Shown here one piece after another: positions 1-9,007 of a stretch of 64,000 nt of DNA. This DNA comes from Rossellomorea aquimaris (GTDB lineage Bacteria > Bacillota > Bacilli > Bacillales > Bacillaceae_B): positions 1 through 64,000 of the forward strand of contig NZ_JXZC01000006.1 in assembly GCF_000935355.1 (NCBI RefSeq). The letters run 5' to 3'. The notes under the pieces were generated by a model that saw nothing but the letters and a program-made list of their open reading frames with translations, did not search any database and had not been told where the DNA came from. Each line of letters opens with the position of its first letter. Position 1 is the stretch's first letter. The translations under genes and the position numbers were made by a program.

Positions 1-36
1 GCGGAAAGCAAGTGCCTGGAGCGAAAAGGAACGAAC
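1..36 (+). repeat. Right-hand end of a dispersed palindromic repeat
   Basis: The first bases closely match the right end of the complete repeat at 8452-8577: both carry GCGGAAAGC, then CCTGGAGCG, then a short A-rich end. Only the terminal part is inside the window, so the element is cut by the window edge rather than shown to be truncated. It lies just upstream of lonB. Function unknown. Confidence 0.6.
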
Positions 37-185
37 TCTGTTTTCATTCCATCACTTCTTACCATCAGTAGTCGTTCCATAATTCTTTTTTTTACTCATT
101 TTAGAACCAGAATTTTTTTGTTTATTCCCACAAGGTCAAGGAGATACTAACCGATAACAACTTGTATCTACTTGGAGGGAGACGA

Positions 186-1844
186 ATGAGCTTTACTAGC
201 ATCGCTTTGTTTATCCAGTTATTCTTCGGAATAATCATTGGATTGTACTTTTGGAACCTATTGAAAAATCAGCGAACGCAAAAAGTTTCCATTGATCGAG
301 AGTCAAAAAAAGAGATGGAAGAATTACGAAAGATGAGATCCATTTCGTTAACTGAACCTCTTGCAGAAAAAGTAAGGCCATCAAGCTTTGAAGATATTGT
401 AGGCCAAGAAGATGGAATTAAAGCACTGAAAGCAGCATTATGCAGTCCGAATCCTCAGCATGTCATCATCTATGGACCTCCTGGCGTCGGGAAAACCGCA
501 GCTGCCCGATTGGTCTTGGAAGAAGCCAAGAAGAATATGAAATCCCCTTTTAAACCTGCAGCTGTATTCGTTGAACTGGATGCAACAACCGCACGCTTCG
601 ATGAACGGGGAATTGCCGATCCGCTGATCGGGTCTGTCCATGATCCCATCTATCAAGGAGCGGGAGCCATGGGACAAGCGGGGATTCCCCAGCCGAAGCA
701 AGGGGCTGTAACGAATGCCCATGGCGGGGTTTTGTTCATTGATGAAATAGGAGAATTGCATCCTATCCAGATGAATAAGTTATTAAAAGTATTAGAAGAT
801 CGCAGAGTGTTTCTTGAAAGTGCCTACTACAATGAAGAAAATCATCAGATTCCTACTCACATACATGATATTTTTAAAAATGGCCTCCCGGCAGATTTCC
901 GTTTGATCGGTGCAACCACTCGTACCCCGAGTGAAATCCCGCCAGCTATCCGCTCTAGATGTATGGAAGTATTCTTTAGAGAGCTTGAGCATGATGAAGT
1001 GAAGAAAGTAGCTGCCAGAGCCGTTGAGAAAGTGGAAATGACGATTAGTGACAAAGGTCTTGAAACGCTTTCCTCATACGCCCGTAATGGACGTGAAGCG
1101 GTTAATATGGTCCAGATCGCAGCTGGAGTAGCCATTACCGAAAATAGAAAAGAAATCTTTGATCATGAACTGGAGTGGATTATCCAATCCAGTCAGCTTT
1201 CTCCCCGCTATCAGAAAAAAATCAATGAAGAAGCTACCATTGGATTAGTAAATGGGTTAGCTGTAACAGGGCCCAATACAGGTTCCCTACTCGAAATTGA
1301 AGTAACCGTTATCCCGGCAACGGATAAAGGGCTGATCAATGTGACGGGAATCGTGGAAGAAGAAAGCATCGGAGATCGTAGTAAATCAGTCCGAAGAAAA
1401 AGTATGGCGAAAGGCTCAATTGAAAACGTGATTACAGTGCTTCGATCCATGGGTGTCCCTGCCGATCAATACGATATTCATGTGAACTTTCCTGGCGGAG
1501 TACCCGTAGACGGTCCTTCTGCAGGGATAGCCATGGCACTCGGCATCTATTCTGCCATTTACCGAATTCCAGTGAAACATACCATAGCTGTTACCGGTGA
1601 AATCAGTATCCACGGTCTCGTGAAACCGGTTGGCGGCGTGACCGCGAAAGTGAAGGGCGCGAAATTGGCTGGTGCCACTATTGCGATCATCCCTTATGAT
1701 AACCAGCAAGCAATGTTGAGTGAAATCGAGGGGATTGAAGTGATCCCGGTAAAACAGCTTAAAGAAGTATTGGATCTGGCATTAATGAAGGAAGCGCCAC
1801 TTCAAACTGATCTCATAACAGAACAAAATAAGAAAAGTGTATAG
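186..1844 (+). CDS. lonB: LonB, ATP-dependent protease (forespore-type Lon)
   Basis: ATP-dependent serine protease of the LonB type, which in B. subtilis is made in the forespore. An N-terminal hydrophobic segment (residues about 5-25) suggests membrane association. A AAA+ module follows, with Walker [12 protein letters not shown] and Walker B LFIDEIGE. The C-terminal Lon protease domain has the catalytic Ser445 in DGPSAG and Lys488, 43 residues later as in other Lon proteases. The ATG at 186 follows GGAGGGAGACG and gives 552 aa, the B. subtilis length as I recall it; an in-frame TTG at 162 lacks a ribosome site. Next to lonA as in B. subtilis, but separated by a terminator. No convincing sigma-F promoter was identified upstream. 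Confidence 0.96.
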   Translation: MSFTSIALFIQLFFGIIIGLYFWNLLKNQRTQKVSIDRESKKEMEELRKMRSISLTEPLAEKVRPSSFEDIVGQEDGIKALKAALCSPNPQHVIIYGPPGVGKTAAARLVLEEAKKNMKSPFKPAAVFVELDATTARFDERGIADPLIGSVHDPIYQGAGAMGQAGIPQPKQGAVTNAHGGVLFIDEIGELHPIQMNKLLKVLEDRRVFLESAYYNEENHQIPTHIHDIFKNGLPADFRLIGATTRTPSEIPPAIRSRCMEVFFRELEHDEVKKVAARAVEKVEMTISDKGLETLSSYARNGREAVNMVQIAAGVAITENRKEIFDHELEWIIQSSQLSPRYQKKINEEATIGLVNGLAVTGPNTGSLLEIEVTVIPATDKGLINVTGIVEEESIGDRSKSVRRKSMAKGSIENVITVLRSMGVPADQYDIHVNFPGGVPVDGPSAGIAMALGIYSAIYRIPVKHTIAVTGEISIHGLVKPVGGVTAKVKGAKLAGATIAIIPYDNQQAMLSEIEGIEVIPVKQLKEVLDLALMKEAPLQTDLITEQNKKSV

Positions 1845-1851
1845 ACTGTTG

Positions 1852-1885
1852 ACCGATTCGGGTCTATCCGAATCGGTTTGTTTTT
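1852..1885 (+). terminator. Rho-independent terminator after lonB
   Basis: A perfect 10-bp stem, ACCGATTCGG paired with CCGAATCGGT around a 6-nt loop, is followed by TTGTTTTT. It separates lonB from lonA, consistent with independent expression. Confidence 0.9.
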
Positions 1886-2015
1886 GAATGGAAGAGAAAA
1901 TGGAATAAGCGTTAAATGGACTGAATAAAGTTGTAAATACCTATTTAATAGACACTACCTAGTAAATAAGTTAGAATTGTACAAAGACTTAGAGCAAAAT
2001 TCGGAGGTGTTATAT

Positions 2016-4340
2016 GTGGCAAATCAAAATAATTTAACGGTTCCCCTCCTTCCATTAAGAGGCTTACTTGTGTATCCAACAATGGTCTTACATTTAGATG
2101 TTGGACGTGAGCGCTCCGTACAAGCTTTAGAAAAAGCAATGATGGATGATCATTTAATTTTCTTAACAACTCAAAGAGATATGAATATAGATGAGCCAAC
2201 ACAAGAAGATTTTTACGAAATGGGAACTCTTACAAAGGTAAAGCAGATGCTTAAATTACCGAATGGAACGATCAGAGTTCTGGTTGAGGGTTTAAACAGG
2301 GCATCGATTGAATCATTTACTGAGCAAAAAGACTTCTATGAAGTGGAAGTAAAGGAATTCAAAGATTCCGATGTGAAAGAATCAGAAACAGACGCTTTAA
2401 TGAGGACGTTATTGAATTATTTCGAACAATACATAAAGCTTTCAAAAAAAGTTTCAGCCGAAACGTATTCCACTGTTTCAGATATTGAAGAGCCGGGAAG
2501 ACTTGCGGATATCGTTGCCTCCCATCTTCCATTGAAAATGAAAGAAAAGCAAAACGTTCTTGAAACCCTGGATATCAAGAAGCGACTTCAAATGGTGATC
2601 GAGACCATAAACAATGAAAAAGAAGTGCTCAGCCTGGAGAAGAAAATCGGGCAGCGTGTGAAACGTTCCATGGAAAGAACCCAAAAAGAGTACTACTTAC
2701 GGGAACAAATGAAAGCCATTCAAAAAGAATTGGGCGACAAAGAAGGAAAAACCGGTGAAATTGAAGATTTAACATCGAAGATAGAACAAGCGGATATGCC
2801 GGAGGATGTTGAAAGAACAGTATTGAAAGAGTTGGCACGCTATGAAAAAGTTCCATCAAGCTCTGCTGAAAGCTCTGTCATACGTAATTATATCGAATGG
2901 CTTGTATCACTGCCATGGTCGACGGAAACAGAAGATCAATTAGATATAAAACGTTCTGAGCAAATATTGAACCGGGATCATTATGGCCTTGAAAAGGTAA
3001 AAGAGCGAGTGCTTGAGTACTTGGCTGTTCAGCAGTTAACTCAATCCCTTAAAGGACCCATCCTATGCCTTGCCGGGCCTCCGGGTGTCGGGAAAACGAG
3101 TTTAGCCCGTTCAGTGGCTGAATCACTGGGGCGAAACTTTGTCCGCATTTCCCTCGGAGGCGTTCGAGATGAGTCAGAGATCAGAGGTCACAGGCGTACC
3201 TATGTAGGTGCGATGCCCGGCAGAATCATCCGTGGCATGAAAAAAGCAGGCACCATCAATCCTGTTTTCCTTCTTGATGAAATTGACAAAATGTCAAGTG
3301 ATTTCAGGGGTGACCCTTCTTCTGCGATGCTCGAAGTACTTGATCCTGAGCAGAATTCGAATTTCAGTGATCACTATATTGAAGAAACGTATGATTTATC
3401 CAAAGTCATGTTCATCGCAACGGCGAATGATTTATCGACCATTCCAGGCCCGCTCCGTGACAGAATGGAGATCATTACGATCGCAGGTTATACAGAGCTT
3501 GAAAAATTGAATATTGCGAAGCACCATTTATTGGAGAAGCAAATTAAAGATCATGGCCTAAATAAATCGAAGCTTCAGGTCAGAGATGAAGCGATTGTGG
3601 ATATTGTTCGTTATTACACAAGAGAAGCTGGTGTGAGGAGCCTTGAACGCCACCTTGCAGCCCTTTGCAGAAAAACGGCCAAGATCATTGTCTCTGGTGA
3701 CAAGAAGCGTGTCGTGATTACTTCCAGCAATATTGAAGAGTTCCTGGGGAAGAAAAAGTTCCGCTATGGTCAAGCTGAAATAGAAAACCAAATCGGTGTT
3801 TCAACAGGTCTTGCTTACACCACGGTTGGAGGAGATACGTTACAAATCGAGGTTTCCTTAGCACCGGGTAAAGGAAAGCTTGTGCTGACGGGAAAATTGG
3901 GAGATGTCATGAAAGAGTCGGCTCAGACGGCATTTAGTTATGTACGTTCGAAAGCGAATGATCTTGGGATCGACGAGTCTTTCCACGAGAAATATGATAT
4001 TCATATCCACGTTCCTGAAGGAGCAGTTCCAAAAGACGGTCCTTCAGCAGGAATCACCATTACGACGGCACTTGTATCAGCCCTGACAGGTAAATACGTC
4101 AATCGTGAAGTAGGGATGACAGGTGAAATCACCCTGAGGGGAAGAGTCCTTCCAATCGGGGGAGTGAAAGAAAAAACATTAAGCGCTCATCGTGCGGGAA
4201 TTAAAACGATTATCCTTCCGAAAGATAATGAAAAGGATATAGATGATATTCCTGAAAGTGTAAGGGGAGAATTAACGTTCATCCTTGTATCCCATATTGA
4301 TGAAGTCTTAGAGAAAGCATTAGTAGGTGAAAAGAAGTGA
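2016..4340 (+). CDS. lonA: LonA, ATP-dependent protease La
   Basis: Cytosolic Lon protease that degrades misfolded and regulatory proteins. The order is an N-terminal LonN substrate domain (about 1-200), a coiled-coil linker, a AAA+ domain with Walker [10 protein letters not shown] and Walker B FLLDEIDK, and a protease domain with Ser677 (DGPSAG) and Lys720 as the dyad. The GTG at 2016 lies 7 nt after GGAGGTG and yields 774 aa, the B. subtilis length. The in-frame TTG at 1977 lacks a ribosome site, and an ATG overlapping the GTG is out of frame. The last 4 bases overlap ysxC, so the two are probably translationally coupled. Confidence 0.97.
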   Translation: MANQNNLTVPLLPLRGLLVYPTMVLHLDVGRERSVQALEKAMMDDHLIFLTTQRDMNIDEPTQEDFYEMGTLTKVKQMLKLPNGTIRVLVEGLNRASIESFTEQKDFYEVEVKEFKDSDVKESETDALMRTLLNYFEQYIKLSKKVSAETYSTVSDIEEPGRLADIVASHLPLKMKEKQNVLETLDIKKRLQMVIETINNEKEVLSLEKKIGQRVKRSMERTQKEYYLREQMKAIQKELGDKEGKTGEIEDLTSKIEQADMPEDVERTVLKELARYEKVPSSSAESSVIRNYIEWLVSLPWSTETEDQLDIKRSEQILNRDHYGLEKVKERVLEYLAVQQLTQSLKGPILCLAGPPGVGKTSLARSVAESLGRNFVRISLGGVRDESEIRGHRRTYVGAMPGRIIRGMKKAGTINPVFLLDEIDKMSSDFRGDPSSAMLEVLDPEQNSNFSDHYIEETYDLSKVMFIATANDLSTIPGPLRDRMEIITIAGYTELEKLNIAKHHLLEKQIKDHGLNKSKLQVRDEAIVDIVRYYTREAGVRSLERHLAALCRKTAKIIVSGDKKRVVITSSNIEEFLGKKKFRYGQAEIENQIGVSTGLAYTTVGGDTLQIEVSLAPGKGKLVLTGKLGDVMKESAQTAFSYVRSKANDLGIDESFHEKYDIHIHVPEGAVPKDGPSAGITITTALVSALTGKYVNREVGMTGEITLRGRVLPIGGVKEKTLSAHRAGIKTIILPKDNEKDIDDIPESVRGELTFILVSHIDEVLEKALVGEKK

Positions 4341-4921
4341 AAGTAAATCAAGTTGAGCTAGTCATCAGTGCAGTCAGGCCTGAACAATATCCTGGCGATT
4401 TTCTTCCTGAGTTTGCCTTAGCGGGACGCTCAAACGTAGGGAAATCCTCATTCATCAATAAAATGATCGGCCGCAAGAGTATGGCAAGGATTTCATCCAA
4501 GCCAGGTAAAACCCAGACGCTGAACTTTTATAAAATAGAAGAAACCCTCTATTATGTGGACGTACCCGGTTACGGTTTTGCCAAAGTATCAAAAACGGAG
4601 AGGGAAGCATGGGGCAAGATGATCGAAACCTACATCACTTCCCGTGAGCAGCTAAGGGCGGTCATCCTGATCGTGGACCTGCGACATGCGCCAACCAATG
4701 ATGATGTCATGATGTACGATTTCCTCAAGCATCATGAACTTCCATGCATCGTCATTGCCACGAAAGCGGATAAGATCCCGAAAGGCAAATGGCAGAAGCA
4801 CTTGAAAGTAACAAGAGAAACACTAAATATGGACAAAGAAGACGACCTCATCATGTTCTCTTCCGAAACAGGCCTTGGAAAAGACAAAGCCTGGGACGCC
4901 ATCAAGTCGTTCTATAAATAA
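4337..4921 (+). CDS. ysxC: YsxC/EngB, ribosome-assembly GTPase
   Basis: Small essential GTPase of the TrmE-Era-EngA-EngB superfamily, needed for late assembly of the 50S subunit. Visible G motifs are G1 [10 protein letters not shown]3 [10 protein letters not shown]4 TKAD and G5 SSETG. The 194 aa match the family length. It starts at GTG 4337, overlapping the lonA stop by 4 bases; the ribosome site lies inside the end of lonA (GGTGAAAAG). A strong terminator follows, so lonA-ysxC form one unit. Confidence 0.95.
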   Translation: MKVNQVELVISAVRPEQYPGDFLPEFALAGRSNVGKSSFINKMIGRKSMARISSKPGKTQTLNFYKIEETLYYVDVPGYGFAKVSKTEREAWGKMIETYITSREQLRAVILIVDLRHAPTNDDVMMYDFLKHHELPCIVIATKADKIPKGKWQKHLKVTRETLNMDKEDDLIMFSSETGLGKDKAWDAIKSFYK

Positions 4922-4929
4922 GCCTTGAA

Positions 4930-4971
4930 AAGAACCGATTTCCACATATGTGGAGATCGGTTCTTTTTTTA
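4930..4971 (+). terminator. Rho-independent terminator after ysxC
   Basis: AAGAACCGAT pairs with ATCGGTTCTT, the loop itself contains the palindrome TCCACATATGTGGA, and seven T follow. It closes the lonA-ysxC unit. Confidence 0.92.
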
Positions 4972-5252
4972 TGACTAAACATGACAGCACCAATCTAGCT
5001 TAAAAGTAGTATAAAAGAGGGTCTACTGAACTCCGTATAAGGTTGATAGACCTATATCATCAAAGGATATGAAAGGAAATGAAAGGATAGAGACGCATAT
5101 GTATCTATAACAAAGCTGAATCTCTTTCATCCAAGAAAATGGATAATTATAAGCTGTAGAAGCTATATTTGAATTTTGAGAATTTTCTCTTTTGTTGATA
5201 AAATTATGAAAGATTAAAAATATTACAAGCTACATAAGGGGGACTCTAGACA
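4972..5252. other. Gene-free leader before the amino-acid transporter
   Basis: About 280 bases of AT-rich DNA with no credible ORF. A weak complementarity (GGGTCTA near 5020 with TAGACCT near 5050) could form a leader hairpin. A TTGATA at 5195-5200 could be a -35 box, but no good -10 follows. I recognise no known riboswitch class here. Confidence 0.4.
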
Positions 5253-6035
5253 GTGAAGAATTGGAAAAGCCTAGTCTTGTTAGTCATTTCTGCGCTTCTT
5301 CTATCAGCCTGTGGCGACAAAGCCACAACGGAAAATGGTGCGAAGTTAGTAGAGGAAGGCAAATTCGTTTATGCAGCTTCAGGTGAATTTAAGCCATTCA
5401 GTGTAACAAATAATGATGGAACCATGTCTGGTTTCGATATTGAAGTGGCAGAAGCCGTTGCAAAAGAAATGGGGCTAGAACCTGAACAGAAGAAATTCAA
5501 GTTTGCAGGAATTGTAGAAGGAGTGAAATCCGGACGTTTTGATGCGGCGGTTGCCAGCCATACGATCACGGATGAACGCTTGAAGGAAGTAGACTTCTCA
5601 ACTCCTTATTATTATTCGGGACCACAGATTTTCGTTCGCCCGGACAGTTCTGTAGAAAAATTGGATGATTTGGAAGGAATGGAGATTGCCGTTTCCAAAG
5701 GATCTACTTACGCAGAGACTGCTCAGGGAGTAACGGATAATATTCAACAATATGATAGTGACGTAGTCGCATTAGAAGCTTTAAATAAAGGAAAGCATGA
5801 TGCCGTCATTACCGACTTCATCACAGGGAAAGAAGCGATCGCAGCAGGGCTGAACGTTGAAGCCCGTGAGCTGATCGGCCGCAGTGAGCAAGCCATCGCT
5901 GTAAGCAAAGAAAATGAAAAGTTATTGGATGAAATCAATAAAGCGCTTGAGACCTTAAGAGAAGACGGTACGCTGAAGAAAATCAGTGAAAAATATTTCA
6001 ATACAGACATCACATCAGATCCAGAAGAAGAGTAA
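5253..6035 (+). CDS. Amino-acid ABC transporter substrate-binding lipoprotein
   Basis: Extracellular solute receptor of the SBP_bac_3 (GlnH/HisJ) family, anchored to the outer face of the membrane as a lipoprotein. The signal peptide ends in the lipobox LSAC with Cys20 as lipid site. The mature part contains the family features: the FKPFS substrate-loop region near the start, GFDIEVAEAVAKEMG, and DFSTPYYYSGPQIFV. Starts at GTG 5253 after AAGGGGG. First gene of a receptor-permease-ATPase unit; a hairpin after it may set a higher receptor level. The substrate is probably a polar amino acid or cystine and cannot be fixed from sequence alone. The unit sits between ysxC and hemA, which are adjacent in B. 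subtilis. Confidence 0.9.
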   Translation: MKNWKSLVLLVISALLLSACGDKATTENGAKLVEEGKFVYAASGEFKPFSVTNNDGTMSGFDIEVAEAVAKEMGLEPEQKKFKFAGIVEGVKSGRFDAAVASHTITDERLKEVDFSTPYYYSGPQIFVRPDSSVEKLDDLEGMEIAVSKGSTYAETAQGVTDNIQQYDSDVVALEALNKGKHDAVITDFITGKEAIAAGLNVEARELIGRSEQAIAVSKENEKLLDEINKALETLREDGTLKKISEKYFNTDITSDPEEE

Positions 6036-6051
6036 AGGCAGCATGACACAG

Positions 6052-6084
6052 AGCGAATGTGCTTCTATGCGCATTCGCTTTTTG
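6052..6084 (+). terminator. Intercistronic hairpin (partial terminator) between receptor and permease
   Basis: An 11-bp stem with one G-U pair (AGCGAATGTGC with GCGCATTCGCT) is followed by TTTTTG. Because permease and ATPase genes follow without a clear new promoter, it probably acts as a leaky terminator or 3' stabiliser giving more receptor than permease. Confidence 0.75.
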
Positions 6085-6124
6085 TCCGTTATTTACACGT
6101 ATTGAATAGACTGGAGGGAAGTTC

Positions 6125-6772
6125 ATGCACTTTTTTGAAACCTTAACTGGTACATATGATGTTTTTCTAAAAGGGATGTTATTAACATTCCAATTAACCT
6201 TTGTATCTGTTCTTATTGCGATCGTGATTGGTTTGTTTTTCGCGTTTCTCAAGATTTCAGGAATCAAGCCATTGGAACTATTAGCGGATTTATACATTTT
6301 CGTTGTTAGGGGAACACCATTAATTGTTCAAATCTTTATTTTCTACTTCGGATTAACTTCATTAAATATTTCAGGCTTCTGGTCTGTTGTCATGGGTCTT
6401 GCTTTCCATAATGGTGCATACATCGCCGAGATTTTCCGTGGAGCCATTCAATCCATTGATAAAGGGCAAATGGAAGCGGGACGCTCCTTGGGGATGTCTC
6501 TTGGATTATCCATGAGAAGGATCATTTTGCCTCAAGCATTCAGACGGGCCCTGCCACCACTTGGTAATCAATTCATCATTGCATTAAAGGATTCATCTCT
6601 TGCTTCATTCATAGGGATGTTCGAATTGTTCAGTGTGGCAACGACGCTTGGATCCAACAACTTTGATTACATGACCTACCTGCTCGTTGTAGCGATCTAT
6701 TATCTGGTTCTGGTACTGGTATTCTCAACGATTGTCAATATCATAGAAAAGCGGATGTCGGTCAGTGATTAA
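6125..6772 (+). CDS. Amino-acid ABC transporter permease
   Basis: Inner-membrane permease of the HisM/GlnP family. About five hydrophobic segments are visible. The cytoplasmic EAA loop that contacts the ATPase reads EAGRSLGMS followed by RRIILPQA. 215 aa is normal for the family. The ATG follows GGAGGGAAGTTC. One permease gene is present, so a homodimer is expected. The ATPase gene begins 22 nt after its stop. Confidence 0.93.
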   Translation: MHFFETLTGTYDVFLKGMLLTFQLTFVSVLIAIVIGLFFAFLKISGIKPLELLADLYIFVVRGTPLIVQIFIFYFGLTSLNISGFWSVVMGLAFHNGAYIAEIFRGAIQSIDKGQMEAGRSLGMSLGLSMRRIILPQAFRRALPPLGNQFIIALKDSSLASFIGMFELFSVATTLGSNNFDYMTYLLVVAIYYLVLVLVFSTIVNIIEKRMSVSD

Positions 6773-6794
6773 TAAAGATGCGGGAGGGATGAGT

Positions 6795-7529
6795 GTGAGT
6801 CAGGAAATGATTAAAGTGGAGAAATTAAATAAATCCTTTGGTGATTTACATGTATTGAAGGATATTGATATCAGTGTAAAGGAAAGTGATGTGGTTTGCC
6901 TCATTGGAGCCAGTGGATCGGGGAAGAGTACATTACTCCGCTGCTTAAACTTCCTTGAACTGAAAGACAATGGAAAGGTTGTCATAGAAGGCGATGAAGT
7001 CAATCAGGATACACATGATTTGAATAAAATCCGTCAGAAAGTAGGTATGGTATTTCAACATTTCTACCTTTTCCCTCACAAAACGGTGCTGGAAAATGTG
7101 ATGGAAGCTCCGGTATATGTCAAAGGGGTTTCGAAGGCGGAAGCAAAGAAGGATGCGAAAGAGCTATTAAAGAAAGTCGGCCTTGGGGATAAGGAAAATG
7201 TCTACCCATCCAAGCTTTCCGGTGGCCAGAAGCAGCGTGTGGCCATTGCAAGGGCCCTGGCCATGAAGCCTGAAATCATGCTCTTTGATGAACCTACCTC
7301 AGCACTTGACCCTGAATTGGTCGGAGAGGTCTTGGCTACCATGAAGGAGCTTGCTTTAGAGGGGATGACGATGGTCGTGGTGACCCATGAAATGGGGTTT
7401 GCCCGGGAGGTAGCCGATTGGGTCGTGTACATGCATGATGGCAGGATCGTGGAAGTAGGTCCTCCCCAGGAATTGTTCAACGCTCCAAAAGAGCAGAGGA
7501 CGAGAGAGTTTTTGGATTCAGTCCTCTAA
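6795..7529 (+). CDS. Amino-acid ABC transporter ATP-binding protein
   Basis: Cytoplasmic ATPase that powers the transporter, of the GlnQ/ArtP family. It has Walker [10 protein letters not shown], the Q-loop in [11 protein letters not shown], signature LSGGQKQR, Walker [14 protein letters not shown] and the switch His in VVVTHEM. Start choice: GTG at 6795 lies 6-7 nt after GGGAGGG and gives 244 aa; the ATG at 6789 abuts the ribosome site and the GTG at 6765 lies inside the permease gene. Followed by a terminator shared with a convergent gene. Confidence 0.94.
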   Translation: MSQEMIKVEKLNKSFGDLHVLKDIDISVKESDVVCLIGASGSGKSTLLRCLNFLELKDNGKVVIEGDEVNQDTHDLNKIRQKVGMVFQHFYLFPHKTVLENVMEAPVYVKGVSKAEAKKDAKELLKKVGLGDKENVYPSKLSGGQKQRVAIARALAMKPEIMLFDEPTSALDPELVGEVLATMKELALEGMTMVVVTHEMGFAREVADWVVYMHDGRIVEVGPPQELFNAPKEQRTREFLDSVL

Positions 7530-7539
7530 TAGTACGTAG

Positions 7540-7572
7540 AAAAGCCCGGAACAAATTCCGGGCTTTTCTTTT
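7540..7572. terminator. Bidirectional terminator between ABC operon and membrane gene
   Basis: AAAAGCCCGGAA pairs with TTCCGGGCTTTT around CAAA. T-runs occur in both directions, suiting the converging genes on either side. Confidence 0.92.
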
Positions 7573-7584
7573 GATCAAATAGAA

Positions 7585-8070
7585 TTATTTCTTCTTTATA
7601 AACAATAAGTAGACGCCAATTCCGATAATGATGATAGGCCAGAATTCCCAGGCCGTTCCCACACTTCCCTCGATCAAGCCAAACCATCTCACCACTTTAT
7701 CATAGAAAAGGAGAATGATAGATAGTGTTAAAAAGAGCACCCCTTGAAAAAGTCCTGATCTCGTTTTCTGGTATCTAAGCAGAAAACCCAATGCAATGAT
7801 CAGTATGAAGGTCCCCATGTGATCTGGCCAGATTTCGAGTTTATTGACAACATGAAAATGCAGACCGAACCCAACGAGGATCGTACCGGGTAAAATGGCT
7901 TCAAAGTCCCTTCCCCCGTATCCCTGTCCCAGAAATGCCAGTCCGACAATCATCAATAAAGTGGGCCAGGTGAAGAACTCCTGAAATAGCACGATGTTTG
8001 CTTGCTGTAAGTAAAAGTAGGCTCCAAACCCAATCAAAATGATCCCTGGGAATATTCTTTGTTGTCTCAT
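7585..8070 (-). CDS. Small polytopic membrane protein (LiaI/LiaF-like transmembrane region)
   Basis: 161 aa with about five to six hydrophobic segments arranged as repeated short hairpins, each opening with a motif like FPGIILIGFGAYF or LPGTILVGFGLHF. This resembles the LiaI-LiaF-like transmembrane region (DUF5668 type) found in cell-envelope stress proteins; the assignment rests on pattern, not a search. It ends in a Lys-rich tail. The ATG on the minus strand follows GGGAGGAAGAGT. No partner such as liaR or liaS is adjacent, so its role is unknown. It lies in the segment inserted between ysxC and hemA. Confidence 0.75.
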   Translation of the reverse strand: MRQQRIFPGIILIGFGAYFYLQQANIVLFQEFFTWPTLLMIVGLAFLGQGYGGRDFEAILPGTILVGFGLHFHVVNKLEIWPDHMGTFILIIALGFLLRYQKTRSGLFQGVLFLTLSIILLFYDKVVRWFGLIEGSVGTAWEFWPIIIIGIGVYLLFIKKK

Positions 8071-8165
8071 ACTCTTCCTCCCGTACTTTATTAATACTTC
8101 TTCCCCGAAAAGAATGTTGTTTTTAACAAAAAGTCCTCTTTGGCTCTGTCAATTAGTATGTGCTG

Positions 8166-8284
8166 GATGGTGAGGGGAACTGCTCCGCTTTCCGCGGACG
8201 TTCGGCCGAGCCTCCTCAGCTTCGCTTCCGGGGTCTCGGCACGCCCGTACTTCCGCAGGAGTCTGCGCAGTTCCCCTCACCATC
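8166..8284 (-). repeat. Palindromic dispersed repeat, copy in reverse orientation
   Basis: A 119-bp element bounded by a perfect 18-bp inverted repeat (GATGGTGAGGGGAACTGC and its complement). Read on the minus strand its core shares blocks with the copy at 8452-8577: ACTCCTGCGG, GAGACCCCGG, GAGGAGGCTC and CCGCGGAAAGC. Similar GC-rich elements are, as I recall, widespread in Bacillaceae intergenic regions. It has no coding capacity of its own and could fold as one long RNA hairpin. Confidence 0.8.
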
Positions 8285-8451
8285 TTTAATGGAATTTTCA
8301 TGACAGAGCTTCAAAGTGTGCAATAATACAATGTAACTAGAAAAAAATATTCTTCCTTAAAAGGAAAATCAATCATTACTTAGGATAAATGTAGATTGTT
8401 TGCAAAAAGACTTGTTTATATTGTTTTTCATCAAGGATACATGCTCAGAAA

Positions 8452-8577
8452 GTTGATTGGAGCGGAAGGATGCTCGACTCCTGCGGGAATAGCTGGACAG
8501 GTGAGACCCCGGAGGCGCAGCCGAGGAGGCTCACCGCCAGCCCCGCGGAAAGCGAGCATCCTGGAGCGGAAATCAAC
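8452..8577 (+). repeat. Palindromic dispersed repeat, copy in forward orientation
   Basis: A 126-bp element. GTTGATT at the left end pairs with AATCAAC at the right, and GGATGCTCG pairs with CGAGCATCC further in; between these arms both ends carry the same sequence GGAGCGGAA in direct orientation. The core shares blocks with the reverse copy at 8166-8284 and its right end matches bases 1-36. A 77-codon ORF across it is an artefact of the GC-rich repeat. Confidence 0.82.
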
Positions 8578-8960
8578 TAGTACTTTCTCTTCTACAATAG
8601 CAACAAACTTTACGAAAAGAGCCTATTAGAAATTAAAGTTTTAATTACTGTTTTTTTAGGGAAAATAATACATAATAAGAAAAATAAGCTCAGATGTTTC
8701 GACAAATAGATGAGAAACCTTTCCATTACTTGATTCTTCAGGCTTGTTTTGGTACCCTACATTAGTAGGTAATGTCGAAATATATAAGATTGTTTAGAAT
8801 TGAAAATGCTTTCATATTGATTCTTTGTTAATCTTAAATGTATATGAAAAAATGAATGTTTAGCAAGTCCCGGAAGAAGCATGCCCTTCGTACCTTATAA
8901 ATGTATCATACTTAGGTTTCAATTTCTGTTCACATTTACGGGTCAGGAGCTTTTTCGGAC

Positions 8961-8978
8961 ATGTTATAATGAGAGTAA
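8961..8978 (+). promoter_or_regulatory. hemA extended -10 promoter overlapping a PerR-box-like sequence
   Basis: TGTTATAAT at 8962-8970 is an extended -10 element with a poor -35. The 15 bases 8964-8978 match the Fur-family PerR box TTATAATNATTATAA at 11 of 14 fixed positions, with the left half perfect. B. subtilis hemA is known to be PerR-controlled, so peroxide control is plausible here. Confidence 0.45.
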
Positions 8979-9007
8979 TGATTTTAGTTGGGGGTGTAGT
9001 GCATAGC

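Larger units (their letters stand above)
8071..9007. other. Long non-coding stretch between the membrane gene and hemA
   Basis: 937 bases with no credible gene. It contains the minus-strand gene's ribosome site, two opposed copies of a palindromic repeat (8166-8284 and 8452-8577), an AT-rich stretch of about 320 bases in which I recognise nothing, and the hemA promoter near 8961-8970. Confidence 0.7.

Noticed and set aside
1886-2015. CtsR or HrcA heat-shock operator before lonA
   Set aside because: Searched by eye for the CtsR heptad repeat and the CIRCE inverted repeat; neither is present.
5253-8070. Horizontal island with mobile genes
   Set aside because: No integrase, transposase, tRNA or direct repeats at the borders; base use is similar to neighbours, so only an insertion/loss difference is claimed.
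8396-8629. 77-codon plus-strand ORF before hemA
   Set aside because: It runs through the GC-rich palindromic repeat, has no ribosome site and no protein-like composition; an artefact of the repeat.
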